This document shows positions 9,888 to 16,716 of a DNA stretch of 20,788 nucleotides, in pieces (position 1 is the stretch's first letter; the number at the start of each line of letters is the position of its first letter). The translations under genes and the position numbers were made by a program. This DNA is from a virus. Under the pieces are notes generated by a model that searched no databases, was not told the origin of the DNA, and worked only from the letters and a program-made list of their open reading frames with translations. The stretch covers positions 1-20,788 of IMG/VR virus record IMGVR_UViG_3300024180_000052. One strand, 5' to 3'.

Positions 9888-10211
9888 ATGGCGTTCTTTA
9901 TAAAACAAAATGATACATCACCTGCATTACAGGTAACACTAAAAGACGGAACTGGTGCTGTGGTTAATTTGACCTCAACATCGGTGAGATTTCACATGCG
10001 TCCAATTGGAAGTTCTACAGTTAAAATTGATGCTACCGCTACAATATCAAACGCGGCAAACGGGATTGTTTATTATCAATGGGCTACAGGAGACACTGAT
10101 ACTATTGGTTCTTTTGAGTGTGAATTTGAAGTTACATACACAGGTGGAGAAATAGAAACCTTTCCAAATAATCAATTTATTGATGTAGAGATAACAGATG
10201 ACATCATCTGA
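9888..10211 (+). CDS. BppU-like baseplate/tail protein
   Basis: A 107-residue protein with a ribosome binding site (AAGGAAAAG) before ATG 9888. FIKQNDTSPALQVTLKDGTG followed by VVNLTSTSVRFHM is typical of the N-terminal domain of the phage BppU/baseplate-upper-protein family, which forms an Ig-like fold and links receptor-binding proteins to the tail in lactococcal phages. Here only this single domain is present, as is often the case in phages of Gram-negative bacteria. It ends the tail-gene block. The role in tail or head-tail assembly is inferred from the family and position. Confidence 0.55.
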   Translation: MAFFIKQNDTSPALQVTLKDGTGAVVNLTSTSVRFHMRPIGSSTVKIDATATISNAANGIVYYQWATGDTDTIGSFECEFEVTYTGGEIETFPNNQFIDVEITDDII

Positions 10212-10221
10212 TGGGGGAAAA

Positions 10222-10476
10222 ATGCATGGCATTACTAAAGCAGAGTTAAAGCTCTTAATATTAGAAGCCGCAGAAAAAGGTTCTGATCGCGCTTTGGCGC
10301 GGATTGGCTTGCATGACGAAAACGCCGTTCATGATGTAAAAGAATTGCGTGACTTGTTAGAAGGGTGGAGAGCAACTAAAAGTTCAGTTGGCAAAACTAT
10401 TGTTAGGTGGGTAACATTGGCAGTATTAGGTTTTGTAGCAATAGCAGTATGGTCAGATATTAAAACAAAGCTCTAA
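10222..10476 (+). CDS. Small membrane-anchored protein (DUF6127-like)
   Basis: An 84-residue protein. ATG 10222 is chosen because GGGGGAA lies just upstream; an in-frame ATG at 10198 lies inside the preceding gene. The first half is helical (ITKAELKLLILEAAEKGS, then ALARIGLHDENA, then ELRDLLEGWRATK) and the end is one membrane segment (TLAVLGFVAIAVW) with a short cytoplasmic-type tail. The ALxxIGLHDxxAxxDxxELRDLLxxWR pattern matches what I remember of DUF6127, small proteins of alphaproteobacterial phages and prophages. The function is unknown. It begins a run of genes for membrane or exported products before the lysis genes. Confidence 0.5.
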   Translation: MHGITKAELKLLILEAAEKGSDRALARIGLHDENAVHDVKELRDLLEGWRATKSSVGKTIVRWVTLAVLGFVAIAVWSDIKTKL

Positions 10477-10487
10477 GGGTATTGATT

Positions 10488-11042
10488 ATGAAGATTATTC
10501 AAATTGTTCTGTTGTTTGTTTTCTTTTCACTCCCCGCAATGGCCGAAGATGATGATACAATAAAATCTGAAAGCACAGTAAGATCAGATGGTACTATGGA
10601 AACTACTATCAATAGCCCACCGCCTTCTGCGATAACACCACAAATAAGCGCAAGTAATTCTGATTTATGTACTGTAGGTGTAGCAGGGGCAGTTCAAACA
10701 CAAATATTAGGCATATCTGCTGGTCGAACAGTCAGAGATATGAATTGCGAAAAGCTCAAAAATGCAAAGGTCATGTATGACATGGGGATGAAGGTCGCCG
10801 CTGTTTCAGTCATGTGCCAAGATGAAAGAGTGTTTGACGCGATGATGAACGCGGGGACGCCCTGTCCCAAGGATGGGTTGATAGGCGATAAGGCTAGATT
10901 GGCTTGGGAAATGCAAGCTGTTGAAGATCAAATTGAATATGAGCAAAATAGTCCAGTAAGGAATATATTTGATGGCAATACGGAAACAAAAATTGGCTTG
11001 GGGGTTATTATTAGCACTCTGGCCTTCTTACTCGCAATGTGA
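10488..11042 (+). CDS. Exported cysteine-containing protein with C-terminal membrane segment
   Basis: A 184-residue protein. ATG 10488 is preferred to TTG 10482 because AGGGT lies upstream and the N-terminus is then a standard signal peptide (MKIIQIVLLFVFFSLPAMA, likely cut before ED). The middle has four cysteines in the motifs DLCTVG, MNCEKL, VMCQDE and TPCPKD, which could form two disulfides in the periplasm. A C-terminal hydrophobic segment (GVIISTLAFLLAM) follows. It would be anchored with its body in the periplasm. It is the first of five overlapping genes for exported proteins. I do not recognise a family with known function. Confidence 0.55.
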   Translation: MKIIQIVLLFVFFSLPAMAEDDDTIKSESTVRSDGTMETTINSPPPSAITPQISASNSDLCTVGVAGAVQTQILGISAGRTVRDMNCEKLKNAKVMYDMGMKVAAVSVMCQDERVFDAMMNAGTPCPKDGLIGDKARLAWEMQAVEDQIEYEQNSPVRNIFDGNTETKIGLGVIISTLAFLLAM

Positions 11043-11844
11043 GCCATATACTTACGGAACAAGCTCAAACGCCGCTAGTGCCGCTTTAAGCTGGTCTATG
11101 GGCAATATTTTGCCTTCTGGAAGCGGTTTAGACATAAATGGCTTAATATATCGCTATAGAACTGTAAAAAACACTGAAGATGATATGAAGGTGCATATTG
11201 GCAATAAGAATGCTAATGGTGCTGGATATATATTTAGAGAAACAGATGATTGGTCAGGAGTGCCAAGCAATACTATTCTCAAGCAATTTTCATTAGCAAA
11301 CATACCAGCACCTAATTGGGGTGATGGTTCTATTGAAATTGAAGGGCAGGGTTCAGTAGAAGACGCTGTTGTTATTTATACATTTAGAATGGACAAATGT
11401 TTTGACCCACAAGCTGACCCAAGCTGTGCTGGATATAAAGAGCCTATACCTGAAATACCTGAATATGAAATATACGATGCACTAAAAGATGATGCTGTTG
11501 TAGAAAATATTGAAGATGATTTAAATTATGACTATGATGAAGATGAAACTAAAATTGAAGATGATGAAGAGGAGGAAAAAGAAACGCGCCTTGAACTTGG
11601 TCTAACTGCATCTGCCAATGCAATGACACTTTTAAGAACTCAAGGTCAGTCTAGTATCATCAATGCTATGAATATAAAGACTAATATCGACATATACTAT
11701 AATTCTGCAATAAATGGTGGTATATATAAAGATACAATGAATTTAAGTGACGCGGAGATACCAGATAATAAAAATGCTTTGCGTAATAATTTAGCACAAC
11801 AAGTTTTGCATAATAAGTTGGTAGATATGCAGTATAATAAATGA
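10972..11844 (+). CDS. Exported acidic protein, function unknown
   Basis: A 290-residue protein. ATG 10972 is preferred to TTG 10969; AAGGA lies nine bases upstream. It overlaps the previous gene by 71 bases, so the signal peptide here (MAIRKQKLAWGLLLALW) is coded in another frame of the previous protein's membrane segment. The first half is beta-rich (SWSMGNILPSG, ETDDWSG, FRMDKCFDPQADPSC). The middle is very acidic (YDYDEDETKIEDDEEEE). The end is helical with ALRNNLAQQVLHNKLV. I have seen similar proteins in uncultured marine phages, without known function. An acidic, Asp-rich exported protein could bind calcium; this is an inference. Confidence 0.5.
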   Translation: MAIRKQKLAWGLLLALWPSYSQCEPYTYGTSSNAASAALSWSMGNILPSGSGLDINGLIYRYRTVKNTEDDMKVHIGNKNANGAGYIFRETDDWSGVPSNTILKQFSLANIPAPNWGDGSIEIEGQGSVEDAVVIYTFRMDKCFDPQADPSCAGYKEPIPEIPEYEIYDALKDDAVVENIEDDLNYDYDEDETKIEDDEEEEKETRLELGLTASANAMTLLRTQGQSSIINAMNIKTNIDIYYNSAINGGIYKDTMNLSDAEIPDNKNALRNNLAQQVLHNKLVDMQYNK

Positions 11845-11852
11845 GGTACAAA

Positions 11853-12341
11853 ATGAAATATTTAACTATGATTTTAGCTACTTTTGCACTCCCAGCACTC
11901 GCCAATGTTGATATTGTCGGAAACGTAGAAGCTAAATGTGTAATACAAACAACTAAATCTGGCGTATATGGAAACCCTATTGCTAGTAAATTAAGCACTA
12001 CACCAGCAGATGGAGGTGTATTGCCTGTTATTAGATATGATGTTTCTATAGCAGATGCTTATACAGCTAATATAACACACCCAACATCGTTTAGTTCATC
12101 ACCATCGCTTACTGATACAGTGGCATGGACAGGAAGCACTAGCGTAACTCAAACGTCTGTTGCTGGAATGTCAGGGTATGAAGCCGCAAAAGTAGTAGTA
12201 AATTCAACCACAATCTTTGACTTAACATTGGCTGGTTCTACTTGGTTTTCTACAGCTTCAAGTGCGGTCTATGGAGCGGCTAAACCTTTTTCTGGAGGTA
12301 CATATACCGCTTCAGTACTAGCAACGTGTATACCAAAGTAG
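11853..12341 (+). CDS. Exported pilin-like beta protein
   Basis: A 162-residue protein. ATG 11853 is preferred to ATG 11841 because GAGGT lies five bases upstream and the signal peptide (MKYLTMILATFALPALA, cut before NVD) then starts normally. The mature N-terminus NVDIVGNVEAKC and a C-terminal cysteine (LATCIPK) give two cysteines, one near each end. With a Thr/Ser-rich beta body this resembles fimbrial or spore-coat-U-like subunits held by one disulfide. The next gene also codes an exported beta protein. The pilin-like call is by general pattern only and could be wrong. Confidence 0.45.
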   Translation: MKYLTMILATFALPALANVDIVGNVEAKCVIQTTKSGVYGNPIASKLSTTPADGGVLPVIRYDVSIADAYTANITHPTSFSSSPSLTDTVAWTGSTSVTQTSVAGMSGYEAAKVVVNSTTIFDLTLAGSTWFSTASSAVYGAAKPFSGGTYTASVLATCIPK

Positions 12342-12730
12342 TATTATTTATACTTTTTACTATTCTAGGCTTTATGTTGGGGGGCTATGCTCAAGCTCAT
12401 GAGCAAACCCCAGCGTATCCTAAAATAGCACCATCGCATGTAAATGGTGTTGTTAAGGTACAATTGCAATTTCTGAATAGACGGAAAGAAATAAATTATT
12501 ATGAAATAGGTTTATTTGATAAGAATTTTGATGAGTTAAATTTCACTACACAAAATAAAATAATAAAAATTGGATATGGAGAAAAAACAGATTTTGATGT
12601 TTATTTTAGGAAATCAGACTTAGATAAAGCAGTTTATATTTGTACTGCATCAAAAATTTTAAAATCAAATAAATCAAGGGCGGTAGTATCGTCCATAGTA
12701 TGCTCAAAATTAGGTGGAGAGCCGCTATGA
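12326..12730 (+). CDS. Exported beta-rich protein, function unknown
   Basis: A 134-residue protein starting at GTG 12326, inside the last 16 bases of the previous gene. This start gives a full signal peptide (MYTKVVLFILFTILGFMLGG, cut after AQA). ATG 12374 would leave no proper hydrophobic core. No Shine-Dalgarno is visible, so initiation is probably by coupling. The mature part has YPKIAPSHVNGVV, then YYEIGLFDKNF, then VYICTASKI and VCSKL with two cysteines, and an Ig-like strand pattern. It could pair with the pilin-like neighbour as a partner or chaperone. I recall related uncharacterised sequences in marine phage metagenomes. Confidence 0.5.
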   Translation: MYTKVVLFILFTILGFMLGGYAQAHEQTPAYPKIAPSHVNGVVKVQLQFLNRRKEINYYEIGLFDKNFDELNFTTQNKIIKIGYGEKTDFDVYFRKSDLDKAVYICTASKILKSNKSRAVVSSIVCSKLGGEPL

Positions 12731-13116
12731 GATTAGTATTTGCATTATGTTTTATGGCTTCAACAGCAATAGCAGAGAATAGTTCTTTGTCTCTTGCATT
12801 GCCAAGCCCACCAATGAATTATCAATCAGACAGTTTTTCTACAGGTAATATGCGATGTAGCAATGCTGTTGGCGGTGGTGTTAATCTTGAATATGGCGTT
12901 ACAGGCGTTCTTTCTGGATTGGATACAAACAGCAAAGGTCGTGATATAGGTGTATATGCAAGAATTGTTATTCCATTAGATAAACCTAAAGCGCGAATAA
13001 ATTGTAATGACCTATATCAAATAGAGCTAACACAGCGCAGATTGGAAATACAAAAGCTACGCGATGAAATAGAAGCGCTTAGAAACTTACAAACTGAAAA
13101 TTTGGAGTTTGAATGA
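12727..13116 (+). CDS. Exported protein with C-terminal coiled coil
   Basis: A 129-residue protein. ATG 12727 sits in an ATGA overlap with the previous stop, with GGTGGAG upstream; an in-frame ATG at 12700 would add nine charged residues before the signal peptide. The signal peptide is MRLVFALCFMASTAIA, cut before EN. The middle has MRCSNAVGGGVNLEYGVTG and IPLDKPKARINC, with two cysteines and the look of a small outer-membrane or periplasmic beta unit. The end (LEIQKLRDEIEALRNLQ) is a coiled coil that could form trimers or bind a partner. It is the fifth gene of the exported-protein block. No family is recognised. Confidence 0.5.
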   Translation: MRLVFALCFMASTAIAENSSLSLALPSPPMNYQSDSFSTGNMRCSNAVGGGVNLEYGVTGVLSGLDTNSKGRDIGVYARIVIPLDKPKARINCNDLYQIELTQRRLEIQKLRDEIEALRNLQTENLEFE

Positions 13117-13661
13117 TGGTCGATACAACAAAAATAGCAGATGAAATAGACGGATTAGCTGATAAAGAAGTAAAAGTTGGTGGAATGAAGCTATCTTTTG
13201 CATCAGTTATGGCAATTTTTGCGTTCATTAGCACTATTGTAGGTGGTTTATATGGTGGGTTTGTACTTTATCAAAGAATTGAAGCTGTCGCTGGGTTGGA
13301 TTTAGACGAATATCAACAGCAAATGCAGATTATGGACGCAAAGGTTTCTGGTATATCTATAAAAGTTGAAGAGAGCGTTGAATATACCCGTGACATAAAA
13401 AATGGGCTTCGGGATGATATTTTAGGCATAGAAAAACAGACTGATCGTGTGGAAGATACAGTTAGAACAATTGAAGATAGCGTCGATAACCTTCTACGGG
13501 AACACGAAACAAAGATACGCAATTTGATTGATGCGGCTGATGTGCGTTTTGAAAATCAGCGAGAACGTGTTAGGATCTCCCAAAGTGGTGCGATGAAAGA
13601 GCTAGAAGATAAACTAAATAAGAAATTACAACGGGCTCTTGATAACCCGTTATCTGATTAA
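13113..13661 (+). CDS. Membrane-anchored coiled-coil protein
   Basis: A 182-residue protein starting at ATG 13113 (ATGA overlap with the previous stop, GGAG five bases upstream). After about 30 polar residues there is one membrane segment (FASVMAIFAFISTIVGG to FVLY). The rest, about 120 residues, is a long predicted coiled coil with many charged residues (VEDTVRTIEDSVDNLL, KELEDKLNKKL). Such membrane coiled-coil proteins are common just before lysis genes in marine phages, where a spanin-like or adhesion-zone role has been suggested only loosely. No spanin lipoprotein partner is seen in the window. Confidence 0.55.
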   Translation: MMVDTTKIADEIDGLADKEVKVGGMKLSFASVMAIFAFISTIVGGLYGGFVLYQRIEAVAGLDLDEYQQQMQIMDAKVSGISIKVEESVEYTRDIKNGLRDDILGIEKQTDRVEDTVRTIEDSVDNLLREHETKIRNLIDAADVRFENQRERVRISQSGAMKELEDKLNKKLQRALDNPLSD

Positions 13662-13673
13662 GGAGAAAATAAA

Positions 13674-14000
13674 ATGAGTGAATTTGATAAAATTGATACA
13701 GATGGAAGCGGTACTATTGATAAGTCAGAATGGGACGCGCTAGAGCTGGAAAATCGTCGTAAAGTTATGGAAGATGAAGATGCCCAGAGAGACTCACAGC
13801 GTCAAATGGCTTGGTTTTGTCTTTGGGGCATGTTGTTATATCCAGCTGGTGTTGTTGTTACTAGCGGCCTAGGACTGGACAAAGCCGCAAATATTATTGG
13901 TGATATGGCTAGTATATACTTTTTAAGTGTTGCTGGTGTCGTCGGTGTTTTCTTTGGTGTTACTAAAATGGGCGGCTCTAAGCCAAAAAATGGTGATTAA
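13674..14000 (+). CDS. EF-hand membrane protein
   Basis: A 108-residue protein with a strong ribosome binding site (AAGGAG before ATG 13674). It begins with one complete EF-hand loop at residues 8-19: D8-x-D10-x-S12-x-T14-x-D16-x-x-E19, with ligands at all six canonical positions, so calcium binding is plausible. A charged helix and two membrane segments follow (WFCLWGMLLYPAGVVV and SIYFLSVAGVVGVFFGV). It lies between the membrane coiled-coil gene and the thermonuclease gene. A calcium-responsive membrane protein, possibly affecting lysis timing or serving as an accessory holin, is inferred but unproven. Confidence 0.65.
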   Translation: MSEFDKIDTDGSGTIDKSEWDALELENRRKVMEDEDAQRDSQRQMAWFCLWGMLLYPAGVVVTSGLGLDKAANIIGDMASIYFLSVAGVVGVFFGVTKMGGSKPKNGD

Positions 14001-14002
14001 TC

Positions 14003-14398
14003 ATGTACCAATATTTTGTAAAAAATGTTTTAAAAGTTGTTGATGGTGATACCATTGATGTTGAAATTGATTTGGGCTTTGATTTGACTAAAAAAGAACG
14101 TGTCAGATTAGGTGGTATAGATACACCAGAAAGTAGAACTAGAGACTTAGAAGAAAAGAAACTAGGTCTTCAAGCTAAAGATTATCTCAAAAGCTTAATC
14201 ATGAACGCTGATAAATTAATTGTTAGAACAGAAAAAGATGGCAAATTCGGAAGAATGATTGGGTATTTATACATGAACCCTGAAGCTACAGTATCGCTAA
14301 ACCAAATGCTCATAGATGAAGGTTTCGCATGGATGTATGATGGCGGTACTAAGAAAAAGGATTTGCAAGAATTACGTGATAAAAGGAGGATGCAATAA
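14003..14398 (+). CDS. Staphylococcal nuclease-like thermonuclease
   Basis: A 131-residue single-domain protein. VVDGDTI at 12-18 and VRLGGIDTPE at 34-43 give R35, D40 and E43; DGKFGRMIGYLY supplies R84. These match the catalytic Arg, Asp, Glu and Arg of staphylococcal nuclease, which cuts DNA and RNA with calcium. There is no signal peptide, so it would act in the cytoplasm unless released at lysis. The stop shares one base with the holin start (TAATG), so the two are coupled. It may recycle host DNA or clear nucleic acid at lysis. The catalytic set is complete, so activity is likely. Confidence 0.85.
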   Translation: MYQYFVKNVLKVVDGDTIDVEIDLGFDLTKKERVRLGGIDTPESRTRDLEEKKLGLQAKDYLKSLIMNADKLIVRTEKDGKFGRMIGYLYMNPEATVSLNQMLIDEGFAWMYDGGTKKKDLQELRDKRRMQ

Positions 14399-14793
14399 TG
14401 TTAGCAAGTTTAATTGGTCCAGTTACAGGTTTATTAGATAAAGTTATTGAAGATAAAGATCAAAAGGCCGCGTTAGCCCATGAGATCGCCACAATGTCCG
14501 ACCAGCACGCTCAAGAGGCACTTATGGGGCAACTTGAGATAAACAAAGCAGAAGCCTCTAGCGGGTCTTTATTCAAAGGTGGATGGCGACCATTCATAGG
14601 CTGGGTTTGCGGTTTTGCTTTTGCTTATCATTTTGTACTACAGCCCCTTATAGTCTTTGGTGTAACAGCCGCTGGTGTTGATATGCCAGCTTTACCAGAA
14701 TTTGACATGGGAAGCTTGCTTACAGTTATGATGGGTATGCTAGGTTTAGGTGGACTTAGATCAGTAGAAAAACTGAAGAAAATTGAGAAATAA
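14398..14793 (+). CDS. Holin (3TM-type phage holin family)
   Basis: A 131-residue protein with AGGAGG upstream of ATG 14398. It has a charged amphipathic N-terminal half (EDKDQKAALAHEIATM, EINKAEASSG), then RPFIGWVCGFAFAYHFV, a second hydrophobic stretch (LQPLIVFGVTAAG), a third (LTVMMGMLGLGGLRS) and a basic tail (EKLKKIEK). The KGGWRPFIGW motif followed by such segments is typical of the 3TM holin family found beside endolysin genes. It would sit in the inner membrane and open it at the end of infection. The endolysin gene follows after one base, which supports the call. Confidence 0.8.
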   Translation: MLASLIGPVTGLLDKVIEDKDQKAALAHEIATMSDQHAQEALMGQLEINKAEASSGSLFKGGWRPFIGWVCGFAFAYHFVLQPLIVFGVTAAGVDMPALPEFDMGSLLTVMMGMLGLGGLRSVEKLKKIEK

Positions 14794-14794
14794 A

Positions 14795-15610
14795 ATGATA
14801 TTAAATAAAGGACAGGTAAGTCAGCTTCTTAATGGTAACGATGAGTGGGAAGATTGGGTGAAGCCTCTTCAAACGATGTTGCCGCAATATGAAATAGACA
14901 CTCCTAATAGAATTGCTATGTTTATGGCTCAATGCGGTCACGAAAGTAATAACTTCCGCGTTTTAAAAGAAAACTTAAATTATTCTGCGAAAGCTCTAAA
15001 TATCATCTTCCCAAAATATTTTGAACGCGCTGGGAGAAATGCAGACGAATATCACCGACAGCCAGAAAAAATTGCGAATGTTATATATGCAAATCGCATG
15101 GGTAATTCTACGACTGAGAGCGGCGATGGCTGGCTACACAAGGGCGCGGGTGTCATTCAATTAACCGGAAAAAATAATCAAACTGCCTTTGCCGATAGTA
15201 TTGGCAGAACACTTGAAAGAACAATTGAATACTTAACTACTAAAGAGGGCGCTCTTGAAAGTGCGTGTTGGTTTTGGAAAGAGAATAATTTAAATCGTTA
15301 TTCTAATGATATTTTGAAAGCTACGAAAAAAATCAATGGCGGGAAAATTGGCCTTGAGGATAGAAAGCATCACTATGAGGACGCTTTATCAATACTAGGT
15401 GGAAAGGTAAATCCTGCTCCGCGTCCAACACTTTTAAAAGTTGGCTCTGAAGGTGAAGCAGTAAAGCTAGTTCAAGAAGCAGTAGGTCTTGAAGCTGATG
15501 GTGTATTTGGTTTGATAACAGAAAAATATGTCATGGCGTGGCAAAAAGAAAATGCTCTTGTTCCAGATGGTATTGTAGGAATTAAAACTTATAAGAAGAT
15601 GGTAGGGTAA
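14795..15610 (+). CDS. Endolysin: GH19 chitinase-like domain plus peptidoglycan-binding domain
   Basis: A 271-residue protein. ATG 14795 is preferred to TTG 14783; GAGAAA lies upstream. The first 200 residues are a glycoside hydrolase family 19 type domain: MAQCGHESNNF with probable catalytic E50, then LNYSAKAL, then IANVIYANRMGN, then GWLHKGAGVIQLTGK. The end (214-271) is a peptidoglycan-binding domain 1: LKVGSEGEAVKLVQEAVG, EADGVFG, PDGIVGIKTYKKM. GH19 endolysins cut the glycan strands of peptidoglycan. No signal peptide is present, so export depends on the holin. It is the last gene of the rightward operon; no clear terminator follows. Confidence 0.88.
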   Translation: MILNKGQVSQLLNGNDEWEDWVKPLQTMLPQYEIDTPNRIAMFMAQCGHESNNFRVLKENLNYSAKALNIIFPKYFERAGRNADEYHRQPEKIANVIYANRMGNSTTESGDGWLHKGAGVIQLTGKNNQTAFADSIGRTLERTIEYLTTKEGALESACWFWKENNLNRYSNDILKATKKINGGKIGLEDRKHHYEDALSILGGKVNPAPRPTLLKVGSEGEAVKLVQEAVGLEADGVFGLITEKYVMAWQKENALVPDGIVGIKTYKKMVG

Positions 15611-15652
15611 AAAATACTTGCATTTTTGCTAATGTATCTTCATATACCTCTG

Positions 15653-15760
15653 GTGGGTGGATTAATCTAACAATAACCATATAATGCGAACCGGCGAATT
15701 ATGTCATTGTTGGTCACGTTGCTACCAAATGCGCTAACATTACTATCAACGTCCACCCAC
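15653..15760. other. Intergenic inverted repeat, possible structured RNA between convergent operons
   Basis: GTGGGTGGA at 15653-15661 pairs perfectly with TCCACCCAC at 15752-15760 across 90 bases. Inside are two more hairpins: ATAAT/ATTAT around a 12-base loop containing CCGG, and TTGGT/ACCAA around a 9-base loop. The palindrome GATTAATC occurs at both borders (15660-15667 and 15763-15770). The rest of 15611-15764 shows no gene I can support. It lies between the endolysin stop and the stop of the minus-strand gene at 15765, so a bidirectional terminator or a small RNA are both possible. Which strand is transcribed cannot be told. Confidence 0.4.
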
Positions 15761-15764
15761 ACGA

Positions 15765-16109
15765 TTAATCATTTAATATTTGATCTGCATTTCTTGGTAA
15801 TCTTGCATATCTAATAATGTTATTCACAGAAGTTTCTTTTAAGTCTAATATTAATGATATTGTTTTTGCATCAAATTTTTTGTGCATCAAATCATTAATT
15901 CTTTTACCATCTTCACTTAATTTAACTTTTTGTTTTATTCTTCCTCCTAAATTATCATGTTGTGAAGTTTTACCATATGCATAAATACTTTCTTTTGATT
16001 TTTTTGCACCAGCAGTCCCTTTTGCTGAAAGTTTCATCAACATTCCAACTTCATGTTCTGTAGGATTTCTTTTTTTAATTTTTTTGAATTCCAGCAGATA
16101 GTTTTTCAT
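15765..16109 (-). CDS. Small basic protein with C-terminal HTH-like segment
   Basis: A 114-residue lysine-rich protein. The C-terminal third (INDLMHKKFDAKTISLILDL, then KETSVNNIIRYARL) has the spacing of a helix-turn-helix of the kind in small phage DNA-binding proteins. The first part (FKKIKKRNPTEHEVGMLMKL) is unrecognised. It overlaps the upstream gene (16075-16239) by 35 bases and has no strong Shine-Dalgarno. It is the last gene of the minus-strand cluster, facing the lysis operon. A DNA-binding or transcription role is inferred from the HTH-like part only. Confidence 0.45.
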   Translation of the reverse strand: MKNYLLEFKKIKKRNPTEHEVGMLMKLSAKGTAGAKKSKESIYAYGKTSQHDNLGGRIKQKVKLSEDGKRINDLMHKKFDAKTISLILDLKETSVNNIIRYARLPRNADQILND

Positions 16110-16239
16110 TTTTTGTGCTTTCTGATTTTATTTTTTTTAACAAGTATTTTATGTGATCTGAATAATAATACAAACACTCATCCTCCATAGATTTACTTAA
16201 TGCAGTTAGATGTGCTTTTATAAATTCTTCATTTTTCAT
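16075..16239 (-). CDS. Small hypothetical protein
   Basis: A 54-residue protein from ATG 16239; a TTG at 16260 would add seven residues and overlap the upstream stop. It is helical and charged (MKNEEFIKAHLTALSKSM, HIKYLLKKIKSES). It lies between two HTH-type genes and overlaps the next one by 35 bases. No strong ribosome binding site is visible, and I recognise no family. Its reality rests mainly on compact packing. Confidence 0.35.
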   Translation of the reverse strand: MKNEEFIKAHLTALSKSMEDECLYYYSDHIKYLLKKIKSESTKNEKLSAGIQKN

Positions 16240-16256
16240 GGTGAAACCATAATCTA

Positions 16257-16460
16257 TCAATCTTTTTTAAAGTTTCTCTGGTAGGGAAATGTTTTTTCGA
16301 ATGTGATGTTTTCCCTTTTGGCTATTTGATAAATTTGCTGTTTGCTAATCCCAAGCTCATTAGCGGCTTCTTTCATTGTTTTCCCTGATTTGGCTTGCTT
16401 CGCAATTAGATCAACTCTTTCAGACATTTGTCGCTCCAATAGCTTTTTCCATTTTGACAT
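16257..16460 (-). CDS. Small helix-turn-helix DNA-binding protein
   Basis: A 67-residue protein with AGGAGG upstream of its ATG (16460). Residues 28-48 (TMKEAANELGISKQQIYQIAK) are a clear HTH: a first helix, the turn LGIS, and a recognition helix. It is flanked by charged helices at both ends. Single-HTH proteins of this size in phages are usually transcription factors or small regulators. It may control the minus-strand cluster or the switch to the late operon. No operator is evident nearby. Confidence 0.6.
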   Translation of the reverse strand: MSKWKKLLERQMSERVDLIAKQAKSGKTMKEAANELGISKQQIYQIAKRENITFEKTFPYQRNFKKD

Positions 16461-16476
16461 TGATTAGCCTCCTAAT

Positions 16477-16716
16477 TTAAAAATCTAATTCATTACTTAA
16501 AATGATATCAATAATGCGCTCTTCATCATGCTTTTCAATTTCATTTTGCAAGCGCTTAGAGATCGTTTTGCCAGTTTTGGCTTTAGAGTACCCTTCTATC
16601 TCTACAAGATGCTCTTGAGGCTCATCTGAGAAGCCAGAGGGAGGGTGATAGCTGTACGAAACATTTACTTTTATTTCGCACCCACGATATTCAAGATCAA
16701 CGTCGATATTGCTCAT
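16477..16716 (-). CDS. Hypothetical phage protein
   Basis: A 79-residue protein. The first half is beta-rich (DVDLEYRGCEIKVNVSYSYH, then PPSGFSDEPQEH), the second helical (ISKRLQNEIEKHDEERIIDI). Its start overlaps the stop of the gene at 16713 in an ATGA junction, so translation is coupled. Short proteins with this YRGCEI...YSYHPP layout recur in phages and prophages of proteobacteria, without known function. Confidence 0.5.
   Translation of the reverse strand: MSNIDVDLEYRGCEIKVNVSYSYHPPSGFSDEPQEHLVEIEGYSKAKTGKTISKRLQNEIEKHDEERIIDIILSNELDF

Noticed and set aside
15653-15760. tRNA or tmRNA in the structured intergenic region
   Set aside because: The outer stem and a GGTTCGC on the minus strand suggested a tRNA, but no seven-base T loop, anticodon arm or correct CCA end fits.
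15667-15762. 31-codon minus-strand gene in the intergenic region
   Set aside because: It starts with GTG, has no Shine-Dalgarno and lies wholly in the inverted repeat region; kept only as a remark in the finding.
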